64,000 bases of DNA from Nitrosomonas sp. (GCA_021582655.1 CP091135.1:2297317-2361316), one strand, 5' to 3'. Positions 36,014 through 44,418 are shown, counted from the first letter of the stretch. The notes: a model not told the origin generated them from the sequence alone. Made by a program: numbers and translations.

Positions 36014-36301
36014 ATGGCTCAGCTTGATGAAGAATCATGCAAAATTGTTGCCGCCGCACAGCGCTATGTAAAATCTGGCGACCCTTCTGAGCTTAATGAA
36101 TACGATCTTTCAGCTTTAAAAAAGGCCGATTATCAGCTTGGCAATAGAGATGTGAATGCAGGATGGCGAAAGGCAATTCAGGATTTAATACATAACATCG
36201 AGAGCACCCCCAAAATCATAGAAGCAAAACCCGGTGCATTCGGCATAACACTAAATCTGAATGCACTCATCAAGAGAATTTTTAAATGCTTTCGCAAATA
36301 G
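36014..36301 (+). CDS. Small hypothetical protein following the attC-like site
   Basis: 95 residues, starting MAQLDEESCKIVAAAQRYV with SGDPSELNEYDLSALKKADY and a basic C-terminus ending IKRIFKCFRK. No family I can name. An AGGAG site lies 8 bases before the ATG, and the ORF starts 14 bases after the GTTAGGC core, so it may be the first gene of a second cassette. No second attC is seen after it, so that cassette would be truncated. Confidence 0.6.
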   Translation: MAQLDEESCKIVAAAQRYVKSGDPSELNEYDLSALKKADYQLGNRDVNAGWRKAIQDLIHNIESTPKIIEAKPGAFGITLNLNALIKRIFKCFRK

Positions 36302-36330
36302 CTCGTAGATACTCTCTCTTTTTGCAAGCT

Positions 36331-36366
36331 CGTAGGTTGGGATGAGGCACGAACCCCAACATAAAC
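36331..36366. repeat. REP-like palindrome (GTAGGTTGGG type)
   Basis: CGTAGGTTGGGATGAGGCAC with GTTGGG (36336-36341) complementary to CCCAAC (36355-36360). This resembles a palindromic repeat widespread in proteobacterial genomes. A second, weaker copy occurs at 37250-37283, so the higBA pair is bracketed by them. Confidence 0.5.
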
Positions 36367-36473
36367 GAAATCGGCATCATTGGATTTGGATTTCGTGTCA
36401 TTTAATCCAATGAATTCCATCTCTAACATAGATCTTTCTTTGCATTAATCTCATAACGAGATAAACTGCTTTC

Positions 36474-36761
36474 ATGAAAATTATCAGTCACAAAGCGTTG
36501 CGGATTTTTATAGAGGAACAACCGCAGGCTGCGTTACCGCTCTTGGGTTGGCGCCGCGTGATTGAAAAAAACCGGTTTACGCATTGGGCAGAGTTGAAAG
36601 CCGCATTCAATACCGTTGATAAAGTGGGTGAGTTAACCGTGTTTAGCATTGGCGGTAATAAATACCGTTTGATAACGTATATTCGTTTCGAAAAGCAAAT
36701 CGTTTATATAAAAGCCGTCTTAACCCATCAAGATTACGACAAAGGAGCCTGGAAAACATGA
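36474..36761 (+). CDS. higB: HigB-type mRNA interferase toxin
   Basis: 95-residue RelE/HigB-fold toxin that cleaves mRNA on the ribosome. Begins MKIISHKALRIFIEEQPQ, with LLGWRRVIEKNRFTHWAELK and the core VFSIGGNKYRLITYIRFEKQ, then VLTHQDYDKGAWK at the C-terminus. Toxin comes first and overlaps the antitoxin by four bases, the order typical for higBA. It appears intact. Confidence 0.9.
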   Translation: MKIISHKALRIFIEEQPQAALPLLGWRRVIEKNRFTHWAELKAAFNTVDKVGELTVFSIGGNKYRLITYIRFEKQIVYIKAVLTHQDYDKGAWKT

Positions 36762-37171
36762 CAGCATCCATTGATATGAAGCATCTGCTACCCGTTTGGG
36801 AACAATTCCGCAATCAAACCGATATCGCACCCATTCGTGATGAAGCGCACTATGATCGCATGACTGCGCTACTGGAAGCCTTGCTGGAGGAAGCTTCCGG
36901 GGATGCAAATCACCCGGCGATGAGCTTGGCCGATATTGTTGGCGATTTGATCGAGGATTACGAAGCGCAGCATCACCGGTTAGCCGATACAACCGGTATC
37001 GATGCGCTCAAATTCCTCATGCAACAGCATGGGCTTAAACAAGGCGATTTAACGGAAATCGGCAGCCAAGGTGTCGTCTCGGAAATCCTATCCGGCAAAC
37101 GCGAACTCAACATCCGCCAGATCCGGGCATTGGGCGAACGGTTCGCAGTATCGCCAGCAACTTTTGTTTGA
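36758..37171 (+). CDS. higA: HigA-type antitoxin
   Basis: 137 residues, DNA-binding antitoxin for the preceding toxin. The C-terminal half is a helix-turn-helix of the Xre type: LKQGDLTEIGSQGVVSEILS (about 93-112) then GKRELNIRQIRALGERFAVS. The N-terminal half, which binds toxin, includes ANHPAMSLADIVGDLIEDYE. It starts inside the higB stop (ATGA). A degraded copy of its 3-prime end is found at 38.6 kb. Confidence 0.9.
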   Translation: MTASIDMKHLLPVWEQFRNQTDIAPIRDEAHYDRMTALLEALLEEASGDANHPAMSLADIVGDLIEDYEAQHHRLADTTGIDALKFLMQQHGLKQGDLTEIGSQGVVSEILSGKRELNIRQIRALGERFAVSPATFV

Positions 37172-37249
37172 TGGCATTTTAAATTTGATTATTCAGCAAG
37201 TAGCCTGGATAGGCTTGCGTCACCCAGGATCGACAGTGGCAATCAGCTC

Positions 37250-37283
37250 ATAGGTGGGAGTAAGGCATGCATCCCAACAATAA
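37250..37283. repeat. REP-like palindrome, second copy
   Basis: ATAGGTGGGAGTAAGGCATG followed by CATCCCAACA, with GTGGGA opposing TCCCAAC. Same type as the copy at 36331 but more diverged. It lies between higBA and hicAB. Confidence 0.45.
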
Positions 37284-37363
37284 ACATCCATCGTTGTTGT
37301 TACGTGCAATCCAACTCAATTGGCGAGCTGGAATTTTAACTAGGAACAAAGTCACACGATAAA

Positions 37364-37606
37364 TTGCTTCGGCGTATCCTTGAAGGCCGCTCAGACGCCA
37401 ATATCGATTTCTCTGATTTACGGGCACTTTTGTTACACTTTGCCTTTGAAGAGCGCGTCAGGGGCAGCCATCATATTTTCCGGCGAGATGGTGTTGAAGA
37501 ACGAATCAATCTGCAAAAACAAGGAAGTAAAGCCAAACCTTATCAGGTTCGTCAGGTCCGCGCAGTTATCTTACGTTACCGCTTGGGAGAAATAAGCGAT
37601 GTATAA
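37364..37606 (+). CDS. hicA: HicA-type mRNA interferase toxin, start codon doubtful
   Basis: HicA toxin of the double-stranded-RNA-binding fold; degrades mRNA. The core is intact, with DANIDFSDLRALLLHFAFEE, the catalytic histidine region VRGSHHIFRRDGVEERINLQ and GSKAKPYQVRQVRAVIL. HicA homologues normally start eight or nine codons earlier. Here those codons are readable (GTKSHDK) but the expected ATG position reads CTA. The only usable start is TTG at 37364, giving 80 residues. The toxin may therefore be weakly translated or silent. It overlaps hicB by 8 bases. Confidence 0.8.
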   Translation: MLRRILEGRSDANIDFSDLRALLLHFAFEERVRGSHHIFRRDGVEERINLQKQGSKAKPYQVRQVRAVILRYRLGEISDV

Positions 37607-37811
37607 ATATGAAGTGATTATTTACTGGAGCACTGAAGATGATGTTTTTGTCGCGGAAGTTCCTGAGCTACCCGGTTGCATGGCACACGGCGACACTTAT
37701 GAATCAGCATTGTCGAGCGCTCAGGAAGCCATCGGCCTTTGGATCGATACCGCTAAAGAGTTCGGTGATCCGATCCCGGAACCCAAGGGGCGAAGGCTTC
37801 AGTTCGCTTAA
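37599..37811 (+). CDS. hicB: HicB-type antitoxin
   Basis: 70-residue antitoxin of the HicB family, with MYKYEVIIYWSTEDDVFVAE, VPELPGCMAHGDTYESALS and AQEAIGLWIDTAKEFGDPIP, the partial-RNase-H-like fold of HicB. No separate DNA-binding domain is present, so this is the short form. It neutralises the overlapping upstream hicA. Confidence 0.88.
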   Translation: MYKYEVIIYWSTEDDVFVAEVPELPGCMAHGDTYESALSSAQEAIGLWIDTAKEFGDPIPEPKGRRLQFA

Positions 37812-38017
37812 AATCTTATGAAGATGGCACGATACCCGAGGATAGCCTGCCGCCAGCGAAAATGAAATTAGTTCAGGCAGGGATTGAAATTCAAACACGC
37901 AGCGGGATTTCGGGAATTTTTGATGTAAAATCCTATGTGAATGGAAGCGCGTTCAAGGAGTTCGTGAATGAATCATATTTCCGCATGGTTGGCCCGACGC
38001 ATCATGGTATCGCTTGA
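37811..38017 (+). pseudogene. Joined fragments of DUF4160- and DUF2442-type genes
   Basis: A 68-codon frame without a proper start. The first part (DSLPPAKMKLVQAGIEIQ) resembles the end of a DUF4160 protein. The second (GIFDVKSYVNGSAFKEFVNE) resembles the middle of a DUF2442 protein. These two genes are often neighbours and are associated with toxin-antitoxin loci. An internal deletion seems to have fused them. No start codon or ribosome site, so I treat it as decayed. Confidence 0.5.
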
Positions 38018-38115
38018 TCACATCGGTAGAATTTCAGCGCTGACACGATTATTCGGGATATTCAAAATACCCGCCAATGCCAATGCATTTAACTTGTAAT
38101 AGCTATCATAATTAC

Positions 38116-38316
38116 ATGCCTATGTTTTCCACCTCCCGATTATTGATAGCATCTCTATTCCTGCTTCAGCTGACGGGATGCGTTGTCCTGGCAGTTGCCG
38201 ATACTGCCGTCACCGCCGCTGCCACGGCGGGCAAAGTAACTATCAAAGCGGCTGGCGCCATTGCCGGCGCGGTTATTCCCGATAGCAAGGAAAAAAACAC
38301 CGAACCGGATAAATGA
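38116..38316 (+). CDS. Small predicted lipoprotein
   Basis: 66 residues from ATG 38116: MPMFSTSRLLIASLFLLQ followed by the lipobox LTGC at about residue 20. The remaining 45 residues are rich in alanine, valine and threonine (DTAVTAAATAGKVTIKAAGA) and end in a charged tail. Similar small alanine-rich lipoproteins of unknown role are common in betaproteobacteria. An in-frame ATG at 38077 would put 13 extra residues before the signal, which is unlikely. Confidence 0.65.
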   Translation: MPMFSTSRLLIASLFLLQLTGCVVLAVADTAVTAAATAGKVTIKAAGAIAGAVIPDSKEKNTEPDK

Positions 38317-38787
38317 GCATCACTTAAAAGCATTCGTTTGATGGCAAATTGATTGCCGCCCTCGATGAAACTGCCGCACGATTGTATCGCACGCGTGCCG
38401 GTGTAACCAGACAAGCCATCCAATATTAACTATATAATTTTTAATAAATTTCCCATAACCCAGGGGCGTGATCCGGCTGATCCGGTATTGCACTGAGGAT
38501 AGAGACTTCCGTTTATCTGACATATTGTCTCCCCCGATTTGCGCTGAAGAGGGATATTTGCTCGGACTTGCGAGGGAATATCGCGTTTAACGCGGGCCGC
38601 TTCAGCCGCTACACGCCTTCGGCATCCTGCCTGGCAAACGTGAACCCAGCTCTCGCCAGATCCGAGCATCTGAGCGAACATTCGCAGCATCTTTCGCGAC
38701 TTTTGTCATGATCCGGGTCATTTCCGGATTGATTCAAGCGACCATTCCGCCAATAATTCGCTTGTTGCACAATCGAGCAAGGTTCTT
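38317..38787. other. Intergenic remnant region
   Basis: 471 bases with no intact gene. The middle carries short coding-like debris. 38610-38708 is a degraded higA 3-prime end (separate entry). No promoter or terminator stands out. Confidence 0.4.
38610..38708 (+). pseudogene. Degraded copy of the higA 3-prime end
   Basis: Reads LPGKREPSSRQIRASERTFA and ASFATFV, aligning closely with the last 30 residues of the intact higA at 36758-37171 (LSGKRELNIRQIRALGERFA, VSPATFV), also at the nucleotide level. No toxin or start remains. It indicates that a second higBA module, or a duplication, has decayed here. Confidence 0.6.
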
Positions 38788-39096
38788 ATGACATTACAAA
38801 ACATTTTTTCAGCCATTCCTAACGAGTTAGCGCATGAAGTTTTTGAGACGTTGATCGAGAACGGCACGATCAAGATCGAGCGGATTATTTCAAAAGGCCA
38901 GCAATCGCCTTGGTATGATCAGGAAAAAAACGAATGGGTGATGGTTCTGAAAGGGCGGGCGATGCTCTCGTTTGACGATGACACCTCGGCGCTGCTACAA
39001 GAAGGGGATTTCATCAATATCCCTTCCCGCAAGAGACATCGGGTATCCTGGACAGACCCCGACCAAGAAACGATTTGGCTGGCGATTCACTACTGA
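38788..39096 (+). CDS. Cupin domain protein
   Basis: 102-residue single-cupin protein. The barrel core reads MVLKGRAMLSFDDDTSALLQ followed by EGDFINIPSRKRHRVSWTDP. The second cupin histidine is in KRHRV, while the first motif has few histidines, so a full metal site is doubtful. Substrate unknown. A GAGCAAGG-type site precedes the ATG. It stands alone between toxin-antitoxin debris and gdhA. Confidence 0.8.
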   Translation: MTLQNIFSAIPNELAHEVFETLIENGTIKIERIISKGQQSPWYDQEKNEWVMVLKGRAMLSFDDDTSALLQEGDFINIPSRKRHRVSWTDPDQETIWLAIHY

Positions 39097-39379
39097 TTCA
39101 TGGTTGTCGCACCAATCCCATTTACAAATATTATACAATAAATACAATATATTACAAAGACTGCCGTGCTGTTTGTGATTAATGTACACACTCGCCGTCG
39201 ACCGTACCGTGCAGCGCTAAAAAGCCGTTATCCTGATCCTCGCGACATATCTTTTTATCAACGCAATACATAGAAACTCCAGCAATATGCGCGATTATCA
39301 AAAAAATACAGTGCAGCCTGCACATTAATTTGGCAAAATTGGGCTCTTTGCATAACCTTTCTTTTGCCGGGGACATACG

Positions 39380-40723
39380 ATGAAATATAAAAGCCTAGAC
39401 GAATTCAGAGCCCACGTTGCGGAACGCAACCCTAACCAGCCCGAGTACATGCAAGCGGTTACCGAAGTCATAGAAAGTCTGTGGCCCTTTATCACCGAAC
39501 ATCCTCGCTATGCCGAACAAGGATTGCTGGATCGTTTGGTCGAGCCGGAACGGATTATCATATTCCGTGTTTCCTGGGTTGACGATCACGGCGACGTCAA
39601 AGTCAATCGGGGCTACCGGATTCAGCACAGCTCCGCGATCGGCCCTTACAAAGGCGGCATCCGCTTTCACCCTTCCGTGAATCTGTCCATTCTTAAATTT
39701 CTGGCGTTCGAACAAACATTCAAAAATGCATTGACCACACTGCCGATGGGCGGCGGCAAAGGCGGCTCCGATTTTGATCCGAAAGGTAAAAGTCCGGGTG
39801 AAGTCATGCGCTTCTGCCAGGCATTTATCAGCGAATTGTTTCGGCATATCGGCTCGGATACCGATGTCCCCGCGGGCGATATCGGCGTCGGCGGTCGGGA
39901 AGTCGGATTCATGGCGGGTATGATGAAAAAACTATCCAATCGGGCGGATTGCGTATTCACCGGCAAAGGGTTGAGCTTCGGCGGATCGTTGATCCGTCCG
40001 GAAGCCACCGGCTACGGAACCGTATATTTCGCCGAGGAAATCCTGAAACATGCAGGGCGCTCATTGGAGGGTATGCGCATTTCCGTATCCGGTTCTGGCA
40101 ATGTTGCACAATTTGCCGTGGAAAAAGCCATAGCGCAAGGTGCCAAAGTGGTTACCGTATCCGATTCCAGCGGCACCATCGTCGATGAAGCGGGCTTTAC
40201 CCCTGAAAAACTGGCGATTCTGGCGGAAGTTAAGAATCACCTGTACGCACGGCTTGATGAATATGCGCGGCGTGTCAATGTGACTTATTTGCCCGGCGCC
40301 AAACCGTGGCACATTCCAGTGCAAGTCGCACTACCCTGCGCCACGCAAAACGAATTAACCGGTGAGGACGCACGCACATTGGTGAAAAACGGCGTCATCT
40401 GCGTCGCGGAAGGCGCAAATATGCCCTCTACCGCTGAAGCGGTCGAATGCTTCATCCATCACAAGATTCTGTACGCCCCCGGCAAAGCCAGCAATGCCGG
40501 CGGCGTAGCGACGTCAGGCCTGGAAATGAGCCAGAATGCGATGCGCATGTCCTGGACCCGCGAAGAAGTCGATGCCCGTTTAAAAGAAATCATGCAAGCG
40601 ATCCATCGGTCCAGCTTGAAATACGGCACCAATCCCGATGGCAGCGTCAATTACGTCAATGGCGCAAATATCGCGGGATTCGTCAAAGTCGCCGAAGCGA
40701 TGCTCGGTCAGGGCGTCATTTAG
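39380..40723 (+). CDS. gdhA: NADP-type glutamate dehydrogenase
   Basis: Assimilates ammonium into 2-oxoglutarate to give glutamate. The 447 residues match the hexameric bacterial type: GGIRFHPSVNLSILKFLAFE (about 92-111), the glycine/lysine motif PMGGGKGGSDFDPKGKS (about 122-138) with the catalytic lysine, PAGDIGVGGREVGFM, and the Rossmann segment VSGSGNVAQFAVEKA near 238. For an ammonia oxidiser this is a main route of nitrogen assimilation. A long hairpin follows the stop. Confidence 0.96.
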   Translation: MKYKSLDEFRAHVAERNPNQPEYMQAVTEVIESLWPFITEHPRYAEQGLLDRLVEPERIIIFRVSWVDDHGDVKVNRGYRIQHSSAIGPYKGGIRFHPSVNLSILKFLAFEQTFKNALTTLPMGGGKGGSDFDPKGKSPGEVMRFCQAFISELFRHIGSDTDVPAGDIGVGGREVGFMAGMMKKLSNRADCVFTGKGLSFGGSLIRPEATGYGTVYFAEEILKHAGRSLEGMRISVSGSGNVAQFAVEKAIAQGAKVVTVSDSSGTIVDEAGFTPEKLAILAEVKNHLYARLDEYARRVNVTYLPGAKPWHIPVQVALPCATQNELTGEDARTLVKNGVICVAEGANMPSTAEAVECFIHHKILYAPGKASNAGGVATSGLEMSQNAMRMSWTREEVDARLKEIMQAIHRSSLKYGTNPDGSVNYVNGANIAGFVKVAEAMLGQGVI

Positions 40724-40745
40724 TCGACCCCGGCAGCCGGGCTCG

Positions 40746-40786
40746 CAATTTGAACGCTCGTAACACCGCTACGAGCGTTCAAATTG
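40746..40786. terminator. Perfect 17-bp hairpin after gdhA
   Basis: CAATTTGAACGCTCGTA (40746-40762) and its exact complement (40770-40786) around a 7-base loop. It lies 22 bases after the gdhA stop and 48 before slt. There is no T-run, so termination is not certain; it may stabilise the gdhA message. Confidence 0.6.
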
Positions 40787-40833
40787 ATTGTAAAATACTT
40801 GCCGATTTACTTTCGCTGAAGTTTGCATTGCCC

Positions 40834-42753
40834 ATGGCTATGAAGAATTGGTTGTTAGGTTTGATTGTATTTGCGTGCGCCGGACCACTGTCGGCAAATC
40901 CGGATAGCGATTTTCTGGTCGCCCGGGAAGCATTCCAAAACGGCAACGCCAAACGATTGGGCGAGTATGCGCCGCGCCTGCAACGGCATGTGCTCTGGCC
41001 TTACGTCGAATTCTACCAACTGCGCATGGTGATGCACACCGTCGGCAGCAACAACATTCAGTCGTTTCTGTCGCGGTACGACGGCGATTTGATGGCGGAT
41101 CGATTGCGCGGCGATTGGCTCAAAGCAATGGGGAAAAATCGCCAATGGGGGTCATTTGAAGCCGAATACCCACTGCTGGTCAATAAAGACGCCGAACTGC
41201 TGTGCTATCACTATCAGCAGCGCCTCCATATTGATGACAAATCCATTTACCCCGATGCAAAATCATTATGGTTTACGCCGACCAGCCTGCCTGAAAGCTG
41301 CACATCCGTATTGCAAACGTTGATTTTTCGCAATGTCATCACCACCGAGGATATCTGGAAACGAATACGGTCGGCATTAGAAGAGGACCAAACCGGTGTG
41401 GCCGCTCATGTCAGCCGATACCTGCCCGGCAGCAGCACTCTCAAAACCAGCGATCTGAATGAAGCGGCAAAAAATCCGCAACGCTACCTGGAAACCCGGA
41501 AACATTCGACCAAATCCCGCAGCGATCGCGAAGTCGCTTTATTCGCATTGCAACGCTTGTTGCGCAGCGATACCGATCAGGCGTACGGACATTGGTTAAA
41601 AATCAAAAACCACCTTACCGCATCCGATCGTTCTTTTTTTCTGGGTAAGCTTGGGCATCGCGCCGCAATGCGCCACGATACCCGCGCGCTCAATTGGTTC
41701 AAGGAAGCGAACAATACCCCGCAACCCTACCCGCACAGTGATACGGTGCACGCCTGGCATGCACGCGCGGCGCTGCGCGCCGGACAATGGAGCGAAGTGT
41801 TGACGGCGATCAACCATATGTCGGCAACCGAACAGCAAATCGATACCTGGCGTTATTGGAAAGCACGGGCGCTAAAGGTCTCCGGGCATCCCCGGGACGC
41901 CAATCTGCTGTATATTCCGCTAAGCGACGAACATAGCTTTTACGGTCAATTGGCACGTGAGGAGTTAGGCGCGCTATTGAGCATCACGGAACAAACCCAC
42001 CGCGTCAATGCGAATGAAGTCGCCGTAATGGCAAAAAATCACGGTATCCAGCGTGCGCTCGCGCTGGCTCGTATGAATCTGCGTACCGAGGCGATGCGCG
42101 AATGGAGTTGGACGATTCGTCATTTCAGCGATGCCCAATTGCTCGCCGCTGCCGAAATCGCACGCCGCCACGGCCTATATGACCGCGCGATCAATACCGC
42201 CAACCGCACCGTTACCCAGCATGATTTCGGTCTACGTTTTTTATCGCCGCACCGCGAAGCCCTCAAAAAAGCGCTCCAACAACATCAACTCGACGAAGCC
42301 TGGGTGTTCGGCTTGATCCGCCAGGAAAGCCGTTTTATCGCCGACATCAAGTCGCATGCCGGTGCCACCGGCCTGATGCAATTGATGCCCGCCACTGCGG
42401 ATTGGGTGGCCAAGCAGCTGGGCATGCGCAATTTCCGTCAAGGCCTGGTCACCGATATCAACACCAATCTGCAACTGGGCACTTATTATCTTAAACATGT
42501 ATTAGGCACGCTGGATAATCAGCCGCTGCTGGCATCGGCGGCCTACAACGCCGGGCCGGGTCGCGCCAGACGCTGGCGCGACGATAACATTCCGCTCGAA
42601 GGCGCGGTTTATGCGGAAACGATTCCATTTAACGAAACCCGCGATTACGTTAAAAAGGTGCTGAAAAACACCATGTACTACGCCAAAGTGCTCGATCACG
42701 GCCACGATGCGCCGTCACTCAAAGAACGCCTGGGCGTCGTACGCTCGAAATAA
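40834..42753 (+). CDS. slt: Soluble lytic murein transglycosylase
   Basis: Periplasmic muramidase that cuts glycan strands with 1,6-anhydro product formation. The 639-residue protein has a signal peptide (MAMKNWLLGLIVFACAGPL, cut after SAN), a long helical superhelix region, and a C-terminal lysozyme-like SLT domain. The catalytic glutamate is in IRQESRFIADIKSHAGATGL (about residue 497), followed by MQLMPATADW and AYNAGPGRARRW. The open frame extends upstream over gdhA to 40447; that part is not coding. Length is standard for Slt70. Confidence 0.94.
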   Translation: MAMKNWLLGLIVFACAGPLSANPDSDFLVAREAFQNGNAKRLGEYAPRLQRHVLWPYVEFYQLRMVMHTVGSNNIQSFLSRYDGDLMADRLRGDWLKAMGKNRQWGSFEAEYPLLVNKDAELLCYHYQQRLHIDDKSIYPDAKSLWFTPTSLPESCTSVLQTLIFRNVITTEDIWKRIRSALEEDQTGVAAHVSRYLPGSSTLKTSDLNEAAKNPQRYLETRKHSTKSRSDREVALFALQRLLRSDTDQAYGHWLKIKNHLTASDRSFFLGKLGHRAAMRHDTRALNWFKEANNTPQPYPHSDTVHAWHARAALRAGQWSEVLTAINHMSATEQQIDTWRYWKARALKVSGHPRDANLLYIPLSDEHSFYGQLAREELGALLSITEQTHRVNANEVAVMAKNHGIQRALALARMNLRTEAMREWSWTIRHFSDAQLLAAAEIARRHGLYDRAINTANRTVTQHDFGLRFLSPHREALKKALQQHQLDEAWVFGLIRQESRFIADIKSHAGATGLMQLMPATADWVAKQLGMRNFRQGLVTDINTNLQLGTYYLKHVLGTLDNQPLLASAAYNAGPGRARRWRDDNIPLEGAVYAETIPFNETRDYVKKVLKNTMYYAKVLDHGHDAPSLKERLGVVRSK

Positions 42754-42754
42754 G

Positions 42755-42894
42755 CAAAATACTGATTCATTCGACACACGAAATGCAGTGTAAGACACGC
42801 GAAACACGACAACCGGGACCTATCAATAAGATAGGCGGGACAAGTACCGCGCAACGCAGCGATTTACTCGTGCGGTCAAGCGATCAGCGTTTCC
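42755..42894 (+). repeat. MITE-like dispersed repeat, full copy
   Basis: Ends read AAAATACTGATTCATTCG and GATCAGCGTTTCC. Interior blocks AACACGACAACCGGGACCTA, TCAATAAGATAGGCGGGAC and CGCAACGCAGCGATTTACTC match the family. It occupies almost all of the slt-cca gap and ends 8 bases before the cca start codon, so it supplies the cca leader. Confidence 0.7.
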
Positions 42895-42901
42895 CCAAGC
42901 G

Positions 42902-44146
42902 ATGAAAACCTATTTGGTGGGAGGATCGGTACGCGACGAATTGCTTGGCCTTCCGGTTAAGGACCACGATTACGTAGTCATCGGCGCATCACCGGAGGAT
43001 ATGGTACGGTCGGGTTATCGTCCGGTCGGCAGGGATTTTCCGGTTTTCCTGCACCCACAAACACAGGAACAATACGCGCTTGCCCGCACTGAACGGAAAA
43101 TCTCCCTCGGCTATAAAGGGTTTGAAGTCTTCACGTCACCGCAAGTCACCCTGCAGGAAGATCTGGCGCGACGGGATTTAACCATCAATGCGATCGCTAA
43201 AGACGCACACGGGAATATTATCGATCCGTTCAACGGCGTAGCCGACTTGGAAGCCGGCATACTGCGCCATGTGAGTCCGGCATTCTCCGAGGATCCGGTA
43301 CGCATACTCCGTGCGGCACGGTTTTCCGCACGGTTCGGTTTTCACATCGCGGCGGAAACCATGACGCTGATGCGCGATATGGTGCATAACGGCGAAGTCG
43401 AGGCGCTGGTACCTGAGCGTGTCTGGCAGGAACTGGCGCGCGGCCTGATGGAAAATCACCCGTCGAGAATGTTCCATGTATTGCGCGAATGCGGCGCCCT
43501 CGCCCGCATCATACCGGAAGTCGACGTACTGTTCGGTGTTCCTCAACCCGCACATGCGCATCCCGAAATCGATACCGGCGTGCACGTGATGCTGGCTATC
43601 GATTTCGCCGCTGCGCAACGTTACGTTTTGCCGGTGCGCTTTGCCGTCTTGACCCATGATCTAGGTAAAGGAACCACGCCGCCCGAAGAATGGCCGCGCC
43701 ATACCGGCCACGAAGCACGCAGCATCGAGCTCACCCGAAACTTGTGCGAACGCATTCGGATACCTAAGGATTGCCGCGATTTGGCCTTGCTGGTCGCCCG
43801 TTTCCACGGCGATGTGCATCGCGCCGAAGAACTCAGATCGTCCACCGTGGCCGACATTCTGCAAGCCGTCGATGCTTACCGCAAACCGGATCGTTTCGAA
43901 ACGTTTCTACAAGCTTGCGCATGCGATTTTCACGGACGGCCCGGGTTCGCCGCCAGGCCGTATCAACCGGAAAAACACTTGCAACAAGCGTTTGCCGCAG
44001 CGCGCAGCGTCGATGCCGGCGCAATCGCGAACGAATTGCGCCGGCAATTGCCACCCACCGAACTGCCTACCGCCATCCACGCCCGAGTCCGGGAAACGCG
44101 CATCCGGCAAATCAGCCGATATCTGACAAACCGGACCGGTACATAA
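42902..44146 (+). CDS. cca: Multifunctional CCA tRNA nucleotidyltransferase
   Basis: Adds and repairs the CCA end of tRNAs. The 414-residue protein begins MKTYLVGGSVRDELLGLPVK with the G-G-x-VRD motif, then the catalytic pair in KDHDYVVIG, and RRDLTINAIA near 93. The C-terminal HD domain (HAHPEIDTGVHVM and VLTHDLGKGTTP, about 215-260) gives phosphohydrolase activity. This is the class II form with HD domain, as in E. coli. No normal ribosome site is visible before the ATG, because a repeat copy abuts it. Confidence 0.95.
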   Translation: MKTYLVGGSVRDELLGLPVKDHDYVVIGASPEDMVRSGYRPVGRDFPVFLHPQTQEQYALARTERKISLGYKGFEVFTSPQVTLQEDLARRDLTINAIAKDAHGNIIDPFNGVADLEAGILRHVSPAFSEDPVRILRAARFSARFGFHIAAETMTLMRDMVHNGEVEALVPERVWQELARGLMENHPSRMFHVLRECGALARIIPEVDVLFGVPQPAHAHPEIDTGVHVMLAIDFAAAQRYVLPVRFAVLTHDLGKGTTPPEEWPRHTGHEARSIELTRNLCERIRIPKDCRDLALLVARFHGDVHRAEELRSSTVADILQAVDAYRKPDRFETFLQACACDFHGRPGFAARPYQPEKHLQQAFAAARSVDAGAIANELRRQLPPTELPTAIHARVRETRIRQISRYLTNRTGT

Positions 44147-44236
44147 GAAAACGCCGATTCATCGATTGCACGAGCGAATCGCTACGCTCCGTGCGCTTCG
44201 CGCCCCATCGCATTCACCGAATTAATCCGCGTTCCC
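44147..44236 (-). repeat. MITE-like repeat, internally deleted inverted copy
   Basis: Ends read AAGAAAACGCCGATTCATCG and ACCGAATTAATCCGCGTTCCC. Between them only TGCACGAGCGAATCGCTACG and part of the other flank remain, so about 50 bases of the middle are missing. It begins directly after the cca stop codon. Confidence 0.6.
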
Positions 44237-44418
44237 ATAACAATCGGATGCAGCACCGACCCGGTATCCCGATTACCGCTACCGTCATGACTGAACATCC
44301 GTGTATCTGATCCGCCGCTGCGTTTCCCGGAGACAGCATACAGATCCGGAACATTCCCCTATAATAGGTGCAACAACCCGGCAACGCCGGATTCAATCTT
44401 CTATTTGCGAGCGATCCG

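Noticed and set aside
36014-36301. Second complete integron cassette
   Set aside because: Starts correctly after a core site, but no attC-like structure follows the ORF, so only a truncated cassette can be proposed.
39179-39376. 65-codon minus-strand frame upstream of gdhA
   Set aside because: Has a hydrophobic stretch and several cysteines, but no ribosome site and lies in the gdhA promoter region. Cannot be supported.
40447-40833. Upstream extension of the slt frame
   Set aside because: Runs over the end of gdhA and its hairpin in another frame. The signal peptide begins at 40834.
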